Positions 40,440-49,685 are shown, counted from the stretch's first letter. The stretch is 64,000 nucleotides of DNA from Planococcus liqunii (GCF_030413595.1 NZ_CP129238.1:3782001-3846000); one strand, 5' to 3'. Numbers and translations are program-made. Notes: generated by a model from the sequence alone, not told the origin.

Positions 40440-41231
40440 ATGGTTCGTCTTTTAACAGAGGAATTGAATGTCGGCTACGGGGAGCGGCTGATCGTCAAAG
40501 ATTTGAGCGTTGAAATTCCAGATAAAAAAATCACTACCATTATCGGATCGAACGGCTGCGGCAAGTCGACTCTGCTAAAAGCGATAACCCGCATCATTTC
40601 TCAGCAGTCCGGCTCGGTTGTACTCGATGGAGGCAATATTGCGAAAGAAAGCACCAAAGCGCTCGCCAAAAAAATGGCGATTCTGCCCCAGACGCCGGAA
40701 AGCGCCAATGGTTTGACCGTCGGAGAGCTCGTCTCTTATGGAAGGTTTCCTTATCAGAAAGGCTTCGGCCGCCTGTCCAAAAAAGATTACGACATGATCA
40801 ACTGGGCGCTGGATGTTACCGGCACACAGTTTTTCAAATACCATCCGGTGGATGCACTGTCCGGCGGCCAACGCCAGCGTGTCTGGATTGCTATGGCTTT
40901 GGCACAGGATACGGAAATGATTTTCCTGGATGAGCCGACCACTTACCTGGACATGGCCCATCAGCTGGAAATCCTGGAATTGCTGGAGAAGCTCAACCGC
41001 GAACAAGGGCGTACCATTATCATGGTGCTCCATGACTTGAACCAGGCCGCCCGCTTTGCCGACCATATCATTGCCATGAAAGACGGCCAGGTCGTAAAAG
41101 CCGGTACGTGCGAAGAAGTCATTACGCAGCCTGTATTGAAGAAAGTTTTCCGGATTGACGCCGAAATCGGGCTTGATCCGCGCACACAAAAACCGATGTG
41201 CATCACTTATAACTTAATCAAAGGAGTTTGA
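40440..41231 (+). CDS. iron-siderophore ABC transporter ATP-binding protein
   Basis: About 263 residues. Walker A GSNGCGKST, signature LSGGQRQRVWIAMALAQ, Walker B MIFLDEPTTYLD and the switch His in MVLHDLNQA are all intact, in the FecE/FhuC/YusV pattern. It powers uptake of ferric siderophore. The start is ATG 40440 with AAGGAGAGG; an in-frame TTG at 40419 precedes that site and is rejected. It is the first gene of ATPase-binding protein-permease-permease. Confidence 0.93.
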   Translation: MVRLLTEELNVGYGERLIVKDLSVEIPDKKITTIIGSNGCGKSTLLKAITRIISQQSGSVVLDGGNIAKESTKALAKKMAILPQTPESANGLTVGELVSYGRFPYQKGFGRLSKKDYDMINWALDVTGTQFFKYHPVDALSGGQRQRVWIAMALAQDTEMIFLDEPTTYLDMAHQLEILELLEKLNREQGRTIIMVLHDLNQAARFADHIIAMKDGQVVKAGTCEEVITQPVLKKVFRIDAEIGLDPRTQKPMCITYNLIKGV

Positions 41232-41234
41232 CCC

Positions 41235-42155
41235 ATGAAAAAATACTTGGTACCTTTTCTTTTATTAGCGATCTTGCTGCTTGCAGCTTGCGGCAATGAA
41301 AAATCGAACGAAGCAGAAGCTGAAAGCACAGAAGGCAAGTCTGAAACGATTACATACGAATCCGAGAACGGCCCGGTAGAAGTCCCTGCTGATCCGCAGC
41401 GCGTCATCGTCCTGTCCACTTATGCAGGGGACGTTATGGCGCTTGATGTACCGTTAGTGGGCGTAGATGCCTGGTCAAAAAACAATCCTCGTTTTGACAA
41501 AGATTTAGCGAATGTAGAAGAAGTGACAGAAGACAATTTGGAGAAAATCATCGAATTGGAACCGGATTTGATCGTCGGTCTTTCTACCATCAAAAATATC
41601 GACAAATTAAAGGAAATTGCACCGACCGTGACGTTCACTTATGGTAAAGTGGACTATCTGACACAGCACCTGGAAATCGGGAAATTGCTGAACAAAGAAA
41701 AAGAAGCTCAAGACTGGATCACTGACTTCCAAAAACGCGCTCAACAAGCCGGCGATGATATCCGTGCGGAAATCGGCGAAGACGCAACCGTATCCGTCAT
41801 TGAAAACTTCGACAAACAGCTTTACGTCTTCGGCGACAATTGGGGGCGCGGAACCGAAATCCTTTACCAGGAAATGAAATTGAAGATGCCGGAAAAAGTA
41901 AAAGAAATGGCATTGAAAGATGGATACTATGCCTTGTCACAAGAAGTGCTGCCTGAGTACATGGGCGACTATGTCATCTTCAGCAAAGACAGCGAACAGG
42001 ACAATTCATTCCAGGAAACCGATTTGTATAAAAACACTCCAGCAGTGAAGAACGGCCAAGTGTTTGAAGCAAATGCCAAAGAATTTTATTTTAACGATCC
42101 TCTCACATTGGAATATCAACTCGAATTCTTTATCGAGAACTTTTTAGGCAAGTAA
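41235..42155 (+). CDS. iron-siderophore substrate-binding lipoprotein
   Basis: A 306-residue lipoprotein: signal peptide with lipobox LLAAC (Cys19), then an acidic linker and a Peripla_BP_2 fold with PQRVIVLSTYAGDVMALD and EPDLIVGLSTIKNIDKLKEIAPTVTF. It captures ferric siderophore outside the membrane and delivers it to the FecCD permeases. The YfiY/FeuA-like group is likely; the ligand (hydroxamate, catecholate or citrate) cannot be told. It begins three bases after the ATPase stop. Confidence 0.93.
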   Translation: MKKYLVPFLLLAILLLAACGNEKSNEAEAESTEGKSETITYESENGPVEVPADPQRVIVLSTYAGDVMALDVPLVGVDAWSKNNPRFDKDLANVEEVTEDNLEKIIELEPDLIVGLSTIKNIDKLKEIAPTVTFTYGKVDYLTQHLEIGKLLNKEKEAQDWITDFQKRAQQAGDDIRAEIGEDATVSVIENFDKQLYVFGDNWGRGTEILYQEMKLKMPEKVKEMALKDGYYALSQEVLPEYMGDYVIFSKDSEQDNSFQETDLYKNTPAVKNGQVFEANAKEFYFNDPLTLEYQLEFFIENFLGK

Positions 42156-42161
42156 CACAGC

Positions 42162-42198
42162 AAAGAGGGATTCTTTTACCAGAATCCCTCTTTTATTC
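42162..42198 (+). terminator. hairpin between binding-protein and permease genes
   Basis: The stem AAAGAGGGATTCT/AGAATCCCTCTTT is followed by UUAUUC. A leaky terminator or 3' end protector here would give more binding protein than permease. Confidence 0.85.
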
Positions 42199-42221
42199 TC
42201 TTACAGAAAAGATGATGATTC

Positions 42222-43220
42222 ATGTACGGCAAAATGCCATTTTTGACGAAATTACTCATAAGCTTTGCTTTATTTGCAGCTATATTCATAACAGCCATCG
42301 TGTTCGGTGCAGCTGACATCAGTTTAAAAGATGTCTGGCTGGCCTTGTTTTCAAGTGCAACAAGTGACGACATCAACGTTATCCGGGAAATCCGCCTGCC
42401 TCGGGAAGCTGCCGCTGTTTTGGTTGGAGCGGCACTTGCAGTTTCCGGCGCGATGATGCAAGGGATGACACGCAATCCATTGGCTGACCCTTCCCTTCTT
42501 GGTTTAACGTCCGGAGCCAACGCAGCACTCGCTGTGACGCTGGCGTTTATTCCAGGAGCCAATTACTTCTGGATTACCATCGCCTGCTTTATCGGTGCGG
42601 CAATCGGCGCCGGCATCGTTTTCGGGCTTGGCGCCTCGCAGCGGGGCGGATTCTCGCCTTTTCGCATCGTATTGGCCGGAGCCGCCGTTTCGGCGTTTCT
42701 TTCCGCTTTGGCAGAAGGCATCGGTCTGTACTTCAAGATTTCCAAAGATGTCTCGATGTGGACAGCCGGCGGCCTGATCGGCACGTCCTGGGGCCAGCTG
42801 CAAATCGTGATCCCGTTCATCGTTCTCGGCCTTTTGATTGCGCTCTTTTTATCACGTCAACTGACCATCCTGAGCTTGAGCGAAGAAACAGCTGTCGGAC
42901 TTGGCCAGCGGACCACTTACATTAAAGGCGTTCTGTTTGTGGCCATTACGATTCTTGCGGGTGCTGCAGTAGCACTTGCCGGAAACCTGGCCTTTATCGG
43001 CTTGATGATTCCGCATATCGTGCGGGCCATTGTCGGCACCGACTACCGCTTCATCATTCCGATGTCAGCAGTTGCCGGCGCTATTTTCATGCTGTTCGCA
43101 GACTTGCTTGGACGGATTATCAATGCACCGTTTGAAACGCCGGTCGCAGCCATTGTGGCGTTATTCGGCTTGCCGTTCTTCTTGTTGATTGTCCGGAAAG
43201 GAGGGCGTGCATTCGCATGA
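42222..43220 (+). CDS. FecCD-family siderophore permease (first)
   Basis: A 332-residue permease with about nine to ten helices. IREIRLPREAAAVLVGAALAVSGAMMQGMTRNPLADPSLLGLTSGAN and GNLAFIGLMIPHIVRAIVGTDYR (ATPase coupling loop) are FecCD hallmarks. It lies after the internal hairpin and overlaps the second permease by four bases. The spacing ahead contains only a weak ribosome site (AAAAGATGATG). Confidence 0.93.
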   Translation: MYGKMPFLTKLLISFALFAAIFITAIVFGAADISLKDVWLALFSSATSDDINVIREIRLPREAAAVLVGAALAVSGAMMQGMTRNPLADPSLLGLTSGANAALAVTLAFIPGANYFWITIACFIGAAIGAGIVFGLGASQRGGFSPFRIVLAGAAVSAFLSALAEGIGLYFKISKDVSMWTAGGLIGTSWGQLQIVIPFIVLGLLIALFLSRQLTILSLSEETAVGLGQRTTYIKGVLFVAITILAGAAVALAGNLAFIGLMIPHIVRAIVGTDYRFIIPMSAVAGAIFMLFADLLGRIINAPFETPVAAIVALFGLPFFLLIVRKGGRAFA

Positions 43221-44224
43221 TCCATCCAACTTTACTGAAAAAACAACGCCTTTATTTCGGCATTCTTCTTGCTTTGATCGCAGCAACCGGGATCCTCAGC
43301 ATGGGAATGGGCTATTCTCCCCTTTCCTATGACCGCTTGCTGCCCGCTATTTTTGGCAACGGCACATTTAAAGAAGATTTCATCTTGTTCTCTATCCGGC
43401 TGCCGCGCATTGTGATTACTTTGCTCGCCGGAATGGCCCTTGCCTTGTCGGGAGCCATCCTTCAGGGCGTGACGCGCAATGACCTGGCAGACCCGGGGAT
43501 TATCGGCATCAATTCAGGTGCCGGTGTCGCCATTGCAGTGTTTTTCCTGTTTATGCCGATTGAAGCCGGCTCTTTCGTTTATTTATTGCCGCTTGTCGCT
43601 TTTGCAGGTGCTTTGGTGACCGCGCTGCTGATTTACGCTTGTTCCTACAATAAAAATGCCGGCCTTCAGCCGGTCCGGCTTGTATTGGTCGGCATTGGCT
43701 TTTCGACGGCGTTGTCCGGCGTTATGATTATCCTGATTTCCTCTGCAGAACGCGAAAAAGTCGATTTTATCGCCAATTGGCTGGCGGGCAATATTTGGGG
43801 CACGGACTGGCCGTTCATTTGGGCGCTGCTGCCTTGGCTCGTCGTCCTGCTGCCGTTCACTTTATACAAAGCGAACCGCCTGAACATCCTGAATCTCAGC
43901 GAACCGGTGGCTGTGGGCATCGGGGTATCGCTCGAAAAAGAGCGCATCGTCCTGTTGCTGACAGCAGTCGCACTTGCCGCTTCTGCGGTATCCGTGACCG
44001 GCGGCATTGCGTTTATCGGTTTGATGGCCCCGCATATCGCGAAGACGCTTGTCGGCCCGCGCAATCAGCTGTTTCTGCCGCTGGCCGTTTTGATCGGCGG
44101 TTGGCTGTTGCTGCTCGCTGATACCGTCGGGCGGAATCTGCTTGAACCAAGCGGAGTCCCGGCCGGCATCATGGCCGCTTTGATCGGCGCGCCTTATTTC
44201 ATGTACTTGTTGCTAAGAAAATAA
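43217..44224 (+). CDS. FecCD-family siderophore permease (second)
   Basis: A 335-residue partner: FSIRLPRIVITLLAGMALALSGAILQGVTRNDLADPGIIGINSGAG and GGIAFIGLMAPHIAKTLVGPRNQ. It pairs with the first permease to form the membrane channel. It overlaps the previous stop as ATGA and ends in a strong terminator, closing the Fur-controlled operon. Confidence 0.93.
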   Translation: MIHPTLLKKQRLYFGILLALIAATGILSMGMGYSPLSYDRLLPAIFGNGTFKEDFILFSIRLPRIVITLLAGMALALSGAILQGVTRNDLADPGIIGINSGAGVAIAVFFLFMPIEAGSFVYLLPLVAFAGALVTALLIYACSYNKNAGLQPVRLVLVGIGFSTALSGVMIILISSAEREKVDFIANWLAGNIWGTDWPFIWALLPWLVVLLPFTLYKANRLNILNLSEPVAVGIGVSLEKERIVLLLTAVALAASAVSVTGGIAFIGLMAPHIAKTLVGPRNQLFLPLAVLIGGWLLLLADTVGRNLLEPSGVPAGIMAALIGAPYFMYLLLRK

Positions 44225-44270
44225 AAACAGCCATTGAGAACTTTTAGGTTCTCAATGGCTGTTTTTTGTT
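44224..44270. terminator. bidirectional terminator of the iron operon
   Basis: An 18-bp stem AAAACAGCCATTGAGAAC with GTTCTCAATGGCTGTTTT, followed by UU. Confidence 0.95.
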
Positions 44271-44863
44271 TAATCCGGTCGTTTCATGGAAAAAATTTCG
44301 CCAAGTTTGGCGTAATTGGTGCCTGCCAGGCGGCTGACCGGCTTTAAGGCTTCCGGATTGATGCGGCCGTTTTCGTAAATCGATTCGTCAATATGGAAAC
44401 GGACAACTTTGCCGATCAAAAGCCGGGTGCCGCCGAGTTCCACTGCCTGCTCCAGTTGGCATTCGAATCGCACTTTCGCCTGTTCGACTGACGGCACTTT
44501 CACCACTTCGCTTGGGATGAGCGTCAGTCCGGTCAAATCGATTTCGCTTTCTTCCGGCGAAAGCGATGCCGCGGTTTTATTGACTTCAGCGACATTCGAT
44601 TCATCCACTACGTGAATCACAAACTCTCTGGCTTCAATGGCGTTCCGGGCAGTGTCTTTCAGCACTCCTGCTCTGCTTTGGACAGAAATCGACAAGAGCG
44701 GCGGGTCGGATGACACAATATTGAAGTAGCTGAACGGGGCCGCATTCACAAGGCCATCTGCGGACATGCTGGTGACAAACGCAATCGGGCGCGGAATGAC
44801 GGTTCCAACCAGCAATTTGTAGTTTTCGCGTTCTGTCTGTTGGTTCGGGTCAATCGAAAGCAT
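44270..44863 (-). CDS. flavin reductase-like FMN-binding protein
   Basis: A 197-residue split-barrel flavoprotein: NYKLLVGTVIPRPIAFVTSMSADGLVNAAPFSYFNIVSSDPPLLSISV is the DIM6/NTAB FMN-binding block, then KDTARNAIEAREFVIHVV. Members reduce FMN with NAD(P)H or bind it for unknown reasons. AGGAGGAG precedes the ATG. It follows the K+ channel-like gene by 18 bases, but on sequence alone I see no functional link. Confidence 0.88.
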   Translation of the reverse strand: MLSIDPNQQTERENYKLLVGTVIPRPIAFVTSMSADGLVNAAPFSYFNIVSSDPPLLSISVQSRAGVLKDTARNAIEAREFVIHVVDESNVAEVNKTAASLSPEESEIDLTGLTLIPSEVVKVPSVEQAKVRFECQLEQAVELGGTRLLIGKVVRFHIDESIYENGRINPEALKPVSRLAGTNYAKLGEIFSMKRPD

Positions 44864-44881
44864 GGCAACTCCTCCTAAAAG

Positions 44882-45208
44882 TTAGTTTTTCTCTTTGGAA
44901 GTGATTTGCCGCGATAATTTAAGAATCATCGTCAGCATGACACCAATTCCGGAAATCATGTAAATAATGGTGAAGACTTTACCGAAGTCAGTGGCAGGTT
45001 CCAAATTAGCAGATCCAACCGTTGTCAGGGTCGCTGCACTGAAGTATAGCGCATCAATAACGGAAAACTCTTCAACGGTTGAGTAAAAAATCGTTCCCGA
45101 CACCAGAATTGTCAGCGTGATAACCAAAAGCACCTGAAATTCCTTGTCTTTGATTAATTGAATCATTGCTTTCAGCATGCGCCGCAAAGTGAGTATAAAT
45201 GAAATCAT
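44882..45208 (-). CDS. two-helix potassium-channel-like protein
   Basis: A 108-residue protein with two membrane helices around a pore loop: YFSAATLTTVGSANLEP. The selectivity filter, usually TVGYGD, reads TVGSAN, so K+ selectivity is uncertain although the TTVG core is kept. There is no regulatory RCK domain. It could be a minimal channel or a non-conducting relative. GAGAGGAC precedes the ATG; it lies ahead of the flavin reductase gene. Confidence 0.82.
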   Translation of the reverse strand: MISFILTLRRMLKAMIQLIKDKEFQVLLVITLTILVSGTIFYSTVEEFSVIDALYFSAATLTTVGSANLEPATDFGKVFTIIYMISGIGVMLTMILKLSRQITSKEKN

Positions 45209-45289
45209 AGATGTGTCCTCTCTGGCTCTAATCTTGGAGTACTCTGTCTTTCATTATAAATGTTTTCAAGAAGAATATGTTTTTCAGCC

Positions 45290-45322
45290 CAAAAAAGAAG
45301 CGCTGCTTTATAAGCGCGCTTC
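45290..45322 (-). terminator. terminator of the EAL gene
   Basis: The stem GAAGCGC/GCGCTTC is followed by UUUUUU on the minus strand. Confidence 0.9.
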
Positions 45323-45343
45323 CCTTTTGGATGTCCATAACCC

Positions 45344-46351
45344 TTACAGCGCAAGAGCCACATCCACTTCCATCGGTGTTGGAGAGGGCTTTCCGAAATA
45401 ATACCCTTGGAAAAGCTGATAGCCCTGCTGCTTCAGCCATTCGAAATCCGTCCGCTCTTCAATTCCTTCAGCCAAAGGCACAGAACCGACGTCGAGCGCT
45501 TTCCGAAGAAATTGGAGCGCTACTTTTTGCTTGGCCGCATCATTTGCGACCCCTTGCACATATTGCATATCCAGCTTCATGTAATTCGGCTTTAAATCGG
45601 TCAGCATCTCAATGGTGCTATAGCCTTCCCCGACATCGTCAAGCGCGTACTCAAAGCCTTTTTCCTTATAATAAGCCAAAATCGTTTTCAAATGATCCAA
45701 ATCTTCCACTTTTTCGGTTTCTACCACTTCAAAGACAAGCTGTTCCGGATTCACGCCCAGTTGATTGGCCAGGTGGGTTGTTGAACGCAGGCAAAATTCC
45801 GGTGAATAAATCGACGTCGGGATGAAATTGATAAACGCTTTCGCTTCTTTTAAGGCCACAGCATATTTGACAGCCGTCATCCGGCAAACCCGGTCCAGGG
45901 CATACAGGCGTCCACGGCTTTTAGCTGCAGGAAAAATCTCCCCCGGATAAATCACCGAGCCGTCTTCGTTTTGAAAACGTGCCAGCATTTCATACGCATA
46001 AATTTTTCCATGGGCATCGACGATCGGCTGGTAATGGCATCGGATGAGTTCTTTTCGAATTACTTCATCAATCCATTGCATGTCCATCACCGTTTCAATG
46101 TCGGCGAATGGCTTCCATCGTTCGCGGTTGATCCGGAACAGCACTTGTTCCGTCTCCATAAAATGATGGCAGAAATCCATGAACTCTTTTGCGCCGGATT
46201 CCGGAACAACAAGCCCCTGCTCTTTGGCTTTAACGGCAATGCCACGCCGTTTCATATGTTCAACGATTTGCGGCAAAGCTTCTATATTGGTATTGCCCAT
46301 TACTTTAATTTCAAATTCCAGCTCCAAAACAGAGCAATTATTGCATTGCAT
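45344..46351 (-). CDS. EAL-domain cyclic-di-GMP phosphodiesterase
   Basis: A 335-residue cytoplasmic protein: an N-terminal region of about 100 residues starting MQCNNCSV, then an EAL domain. The signature is YEMLAR (Glu121; EML in place of EAL). Other catalytic residues are present: Asn175, Glu211, Asp238-Asp239 in LDDVGEGYS, Lys259, Glu295 and Gln315. Hydrolysis of c-di-GMP to pGpG is therefore likely. No GGDEF protein is in the window. Cys3 and Cys6 might bind metal. A perfect 30-bp palindrome lies upstream. Confidence 0.9.
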   Translation of the reverse strand: MQCNNCSVLELEFEIKVMGNTNIEALPQIVEHMKRRGIAVKAKEQGLVVPESGAKEFMDFCHHFMETEQVLFRINRERWKPFADIETVMDMQWIDEVIRKELIRCHYQPIVDAHGKIYAYEMLARFQNEDGSVIYPGEIFPAAKSRGRLYALDRVCRMTAVKYAVALKEAKAFINFIPTSIYSPEFCLRSTTHLANQLGVNPEQLVFEVVETEKVEDLDHLKTILAYYKEKGFEYALDDVGEGYSTIEMLTDLKPNYMKLDMQYVQGVANDAAKQKVALQFLRKALDVGSVPLAEGIEERTDFEWLKQQGYQLFQGYYFGKPSPTPMEVDVALAL

Positions 46352-46437
46352 ACGGAAGGCCTCCCTTTTCCTGTTAACTAAATTCTACTTTATCCAGAAA
46401 GGATATAAAAGGAAATTAGTTTTACACCTGTTAAAAA

Positions 46438-46467
46438 TTTTCAATATTTCCCGGGAAATATTGAAAA
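46438..46467. repeat. perfect 30-bp palindrome
   Basis: TTTTCAATATTTCCC (46438-46452) is followed at once by its exact reverse complement (46453-46467), with no loop. It lies in the 244-base divergent gap between the EAL gene and the DHFR-like gene. It lacks a U run, so it looks more like an operator or cruciform site than a terminator. Confidence 0.8.
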
Positions 46468-46595
46468 CTGCACTCTTCCGCATCTTCTTTCTTTCTGAAC
46501 GGGCTGCTTTTAAATAAAGGGTTTCTCCTGTTAATGGAGAATATATTCTTTATTATCCTGTATTTCTTCAAGCTGAAAATAAAGGAGCTGTTCGT

Positions 46596-47132
46596 ATGGG
46601 GAAAATTGTTGTATCGATGTATGTGACGCTGGATGGAATTATGGAGATGCCTTCCTGGACCGCCCCTTATTGGAACGATGAAATTGCTAAATTTGAATTA
46701 GACTTGCTGTCTGCCAGCGATGCCTTGCTGCTTGGGCGCATCACTTACGAGGAATTTTCTGCACGCTGGCCGGAACGGGACAACGAAGAAGGGTTTGCCG
46801 ACCGGATCAATTCCATGCCGAAATACGTCACGACCACGACGTTAACAAAAGCCGAATGGAATGCGACATTTATAAAAGAAAATGCCGGAAAAGAAATTGC
46901 GGAGCTGAAGAAAGCCAATCAGAAGTTATTGGTCTATGGAAGCGGAACTTTGGTCGAGAAATTGCTGGAACATGATTTAGTCGATGAATTGCATTTGCTG
47001 ACATTTCCATTGGTGCTGGGAGAAGGGAAATGCCTTTTCCAGCAAGGAATGGATTCGAAGAAATTCATGCTGACCAACAATTGGGTAACAGAAACCGGAG
47101 TCGTCATCTCAAGCTACGCACCGGAAACATAA
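46596..47132 (+). CDS. dihydrofolate reductase-like protein (RibD C-terminal fold)
   Basis: A 178-residue DHFR-superfamily protein: KIVVSMYVTLDGIMEMPSW, DALLLGRITYEEFSARWP, KYVTTTTL, LLVYGSGTLVEKLLEHDLVDELHLLTFPLVLGEGKCLF. This is the YyaP/YwjB type, usually of unknown reaction and distinct from true DHFR. AAAGGAG precedes the ATG. It is monocistronic with a terminator. Confidence 0.9.
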   Translation: MGKIVVSMYVTLDGIMEMPSWTAPYWNDEIAKFELDLLSASDALLLGRITYEEFSARWPERDNEEGFADRINSMPKYVTTTTLTKAEWNATFIKENAGKEIAELKKANQKLLVYGSGTLVEKLLEHDLVDELHLLTFPLVLGEGKCLFQQGMDSKKFMLTNNWVTETGVVISSYAPET

Positions 47133-47161
47133 AAAAGCTCCCTTAACGGGAGCCTTTTTTT
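47131..47161. terminator. terminator between DHFR-like gene and ABC permease
   Basis: GCTCCC/GGGAGC with a UUAA loop and a U run; an A run on the other side serves the minus strand. Confidence 0.9.
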
Positions 47162-47170
47162 CATTGAAAG

Positions 47171-48208
47171 TTAAGTTTTCGCGAATTTATTCTTGGCGTA
47201 AATATAAGTAACGGCCAAAGCCGCTACCAAGACGCCGCCTTTGATGATGTCAAACGCGTAATAAGGAAGGTTGAGGATGGTCAGCCCATTCAGCAGGATG
47301 CCGATGACGGCTGCGCCGAAGAATGTGCCGAGTGCGTTCGGTTTGCCGGCGCCGAGCACCGAATAGCCGACGAAAACGGCCGCTACCGCTTCCATCAATA
47401 ATGGCGCTCCGGCATCAATCTGTCCTGATCCGACGCGTGCAGTAAACAAAATCCCTGCCATGGAAGCAAACACGCCAGAGACGACATACGCGGTGAATTT
47501 CACTTTTTTGACGTTCACGCCGGACAACGTGGCCGCTTCGGCGTTGCCGCCGGTCATGTAGAGGATCCGTCCCCAGCGTGTGTGGTTCAGCACGATGTAG
47601 GACGCAAGCACCAACACTAGCATGATCCATACCGGCACCGGCAAGCCGAGCATCTGCCCTTGGCCGATCCACAGGAACGCATCCGATAACTGGCCTGGTG
47701 CGGTGCCGCCGGATGTCAGCGGCATATTGTTGTAGATGGAGTAGCCTTCCGTATACGTCCGGTGCAGGCCGGCTACGATGTACATCATGCTCAAAGTCGC
47801 AAGCAGATCCGGAATGCCAACCACGACAATCAGGAAGCTATTGACCACCCCGACCAAGACACCGACAAGAAGCGGCAACAGCAGCACTAGCCATAACGGC
47901 ATTTCATACCAAACCATCAAAGAAGCCGTCACTACGGTCGACAACGACATCGTCGAGCCGACTGACAGATCAAAACCGTCCACCACAAGCGTAAATGTCA
48001 CTCCCAGCGCCAACAGCGTCACAATGGAAATCGAACGAAGGATATCCGTAAAGTTGCCGTATGTGAAAAAGGCGTCGCTAATGGTGCTGAAATATAAAAC
48101 GATAAAGGCCAGCAAGGCAATTGCCCCGTATTTAAACAGAAACTGGATGGCTCTCTCTTTTGCTGAGCTGCCGGTCTTCGGCAGGCTCTTCTTTTCCACC
48201 GCTTGCAT
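47171..48208 (-). CDS. RbsC-type ABC permease, probable methylthioribose importer
   Basis: A 345-residue BPD_transp_2 permease with about ten helices: LLALGVTFTLVVDGFDLSVGSTMSL is the RbsC hallmark, and GANALGT-type loops follow (GAGKPNALGTFFGAAVIG). It ends the S-box operon mtnK-mtnA-binding protein-ATPase-permease, so methylthioribose is the likely cargo (inference from context). The start ATG with AGGAAAGGA lies 77 bases inside the ATPase gene, an unusually long overlap. Confidence 0.88.
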   Translation of the reverse strand: MQAVEKKSLPKTGSSAKERAIQFLFKYGAIALLAFIVLYFSTISDAFFTYGNFTDILRSISIVTLLALGVTFTLVVDGFDLSVGSTMSLSTVVTASLMVWYEMPLWLVLLLPLLVGVLVGVVNSFLIVVVGIPDLLATLSMMYIVAGLHRTYTEGYSIYNNMPLTSGGTAPGQLSDAFLWIGQGQMLGLPVPVWIMLVLVLASYIVLNHTRWGRILYMTGGNAEAATLSGVNVKKVKFTAYVVSGVFASMAGILFTARVGSGQIDAGAPLLMEAVAAVFVGYSVLGAGKPNALGTFFGAAVIGILLNGLTILNLPYYAFDIIKGGVLVAALAVTYIYAKNKFAKT

Positions 48209-49685
48209 ATAACAAAATCCTTTCCTGGGTCGCTTCTTGCCGTGAAAATTCCTTCACGATCTGACCGTTATACATAACCAAAATCCTGTCCGATATTCCG
48301 ATGGCTTCATGGATTTCACTGGAGAAATAAAGACAGCCTTTGCCGCTTTCCGCCAGGCTCCGAATGAGCTTGAAAATATCCACTTTGGCGCCGATGTCGA
48401 CGCCTTTTGTCGGTTCATCAAAGAGATAGACGGCCGAATCGAGTGAAATCCATTTGCCGATTGCCACTTTCTGCTGGTTGCCGCCGCTTAAATGGACCAG
48501 TGGTGTATTGGTGCTGCCCGTTTTGATTTGCAGCCGGCGAATGATTTCCTCTGCAAAGCTCTTTTCCGACTTTTTATTCATAAAAAATCCGGGTGAGAAT
48601 TTTTTCAAATTCGGAAACGATGCATTTGTCTGAAGGGATTCGTGGACAAACAGCCCTTCTTTCCGCCGTTCTTCCGGCACCAGTGCAATTCCCGCTTTGA
48701 TGGCATCTCCCGGATGCTTGAGCTTCAACCGTTTTCCTGACAGCTCGACCGTACCGGATGTTAACAGCGTTTCGCCGAACAAAGCTTTTGCCAATTCTGT
48801 CTTTCCTGCTCCGACTAATCCGACGACGCCGACAATTTCACCGGACGCTACTGTAAGTGACACGTCGTTGACTTTTTGCCCATCTCTTAGGTTTTCTGCA
48901 GTCAGCAACGGACCGCCAATCTCATGGCCGCGGTGGACGAGTTCCTCGCTGAGCGTTTTGCCAAGCATCGCTTCCACAATTTCTTCTTGTCCTGCCTGCT
49001 CTGTTTTAAAGGTATGGACCCATTTCCCTTCTGCCATCACTGTGATTCGGTCGCTGATCTCGAATACTTCCGGCAGCCGGTGGGAGATGAAGATACAGCC
49101 GACTCCCTGCGCTCTCAATTTACGGATGACGGCAAACAGCTTGTCTGCTTCGCGCAAGGACAATGGAGCGGTTGGCTCGTCGAAAATGATGATTTTTGCG
49201 GAATGAACGAGAGCCCGGGCAATCAGCACCAGTTGCTTTTCGGCCAATGTCAGGTGGGCCGCTTTTTGTTTGACGTTAATGTCTTCAGACTGCAATTCAG
49301 CTAATGCCGCTTCTGCCTGTACATGCAGCTTTGTTTTGGAAACAAACAAGCCGCCTTTTGTAAACGTATCAAGGAGGATATTTTCAGCTACCGATAATTC
49401 CGGGACAATCGCCGTATCCACTTCCTGGTACACACAGTAGATGCCTTGCTGTTTCGCCGCTTTTGGCGACGGCAGTAGGATGTTTTTGCCGTCCAATTCA
49501 ATTTCTCCTGCATCCTGTCCATAAACCCCAGACAGGATTTTGATCAATGTGCTTTTTCCGGCGCCGTTGACGCCAAGAAGCGCATGCACTTCCCCTTGTT
49601 CAAGGCCGAACTCGGCATGCTCTAACGCAGTCACTTTGCCAAAGGTTTTCCGGATGCCTGTCATCTTCAGCAATGAATTCCCCAC
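48132..49685 (-). CDS. RbsA-type double ABC ATPase, probable methylthioribose importer
   Basis: A 517-residue sugar-type ATPase with two cassettes. The first has Walker A GVNGAGKST and Walker B IIFDEPTAPLS with a degenerate signature (LTLAEKQLV). The second has GLVGAGKTE, signature LSGGNQQKV and VYLFDEPTKGVD. This is the RbsA/MglA pattern. The start is GTG with AAAGGGG upstream. It is separated from the binding-protein gene by 247 bases holding a dispersed repeat, but is otherwise in line with mtnK-mtnA. Confidence 0.9.
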   Translation of the reverse strand: MGNSLLKMTGIRKTFGKVTALEHAEFGLEQGEVHALLGVNGAGKSTLIKILSGVYGQDAGEIELDGKNILLPSPKAAKQQGIYCVYQEVDTAIVPELSVAENILLDTFTKGGLFVSKTKLHVQAEAALAELQSEDINVKQKAAHLTLAEKQLVLIARALVHSAKIIIFDEPTAPLSLREADKLFAVIRKLRAQGVGCIFISHRLPEVFEISDRITVMAEGKWVHTFKTEQAGQEEIVEAMLGKTLSEELVHRGHEIGGPLLTAENLRDGQKVNDVSLTVASGEIVGVVGLVGAGKTELAKALFGETLLTSGTVELSGKRLKLKHPGDAIKAGIALVPEERRKEGLFVHESLQTNASFPNLKKFSPGFFMNKKSEKSFAEEIIRRLQIKTGSTNTPLVHLSGGNQQKVAIGKWISLDSAVYLFDEPTKGVDIGAKVDIFKLIRSLAESGKGCLYFSSEIHEAIGISDRILVMYNGQIVKEFSRQEATQERILLYASGGKEEPAEDRQLSKRESHPVSV

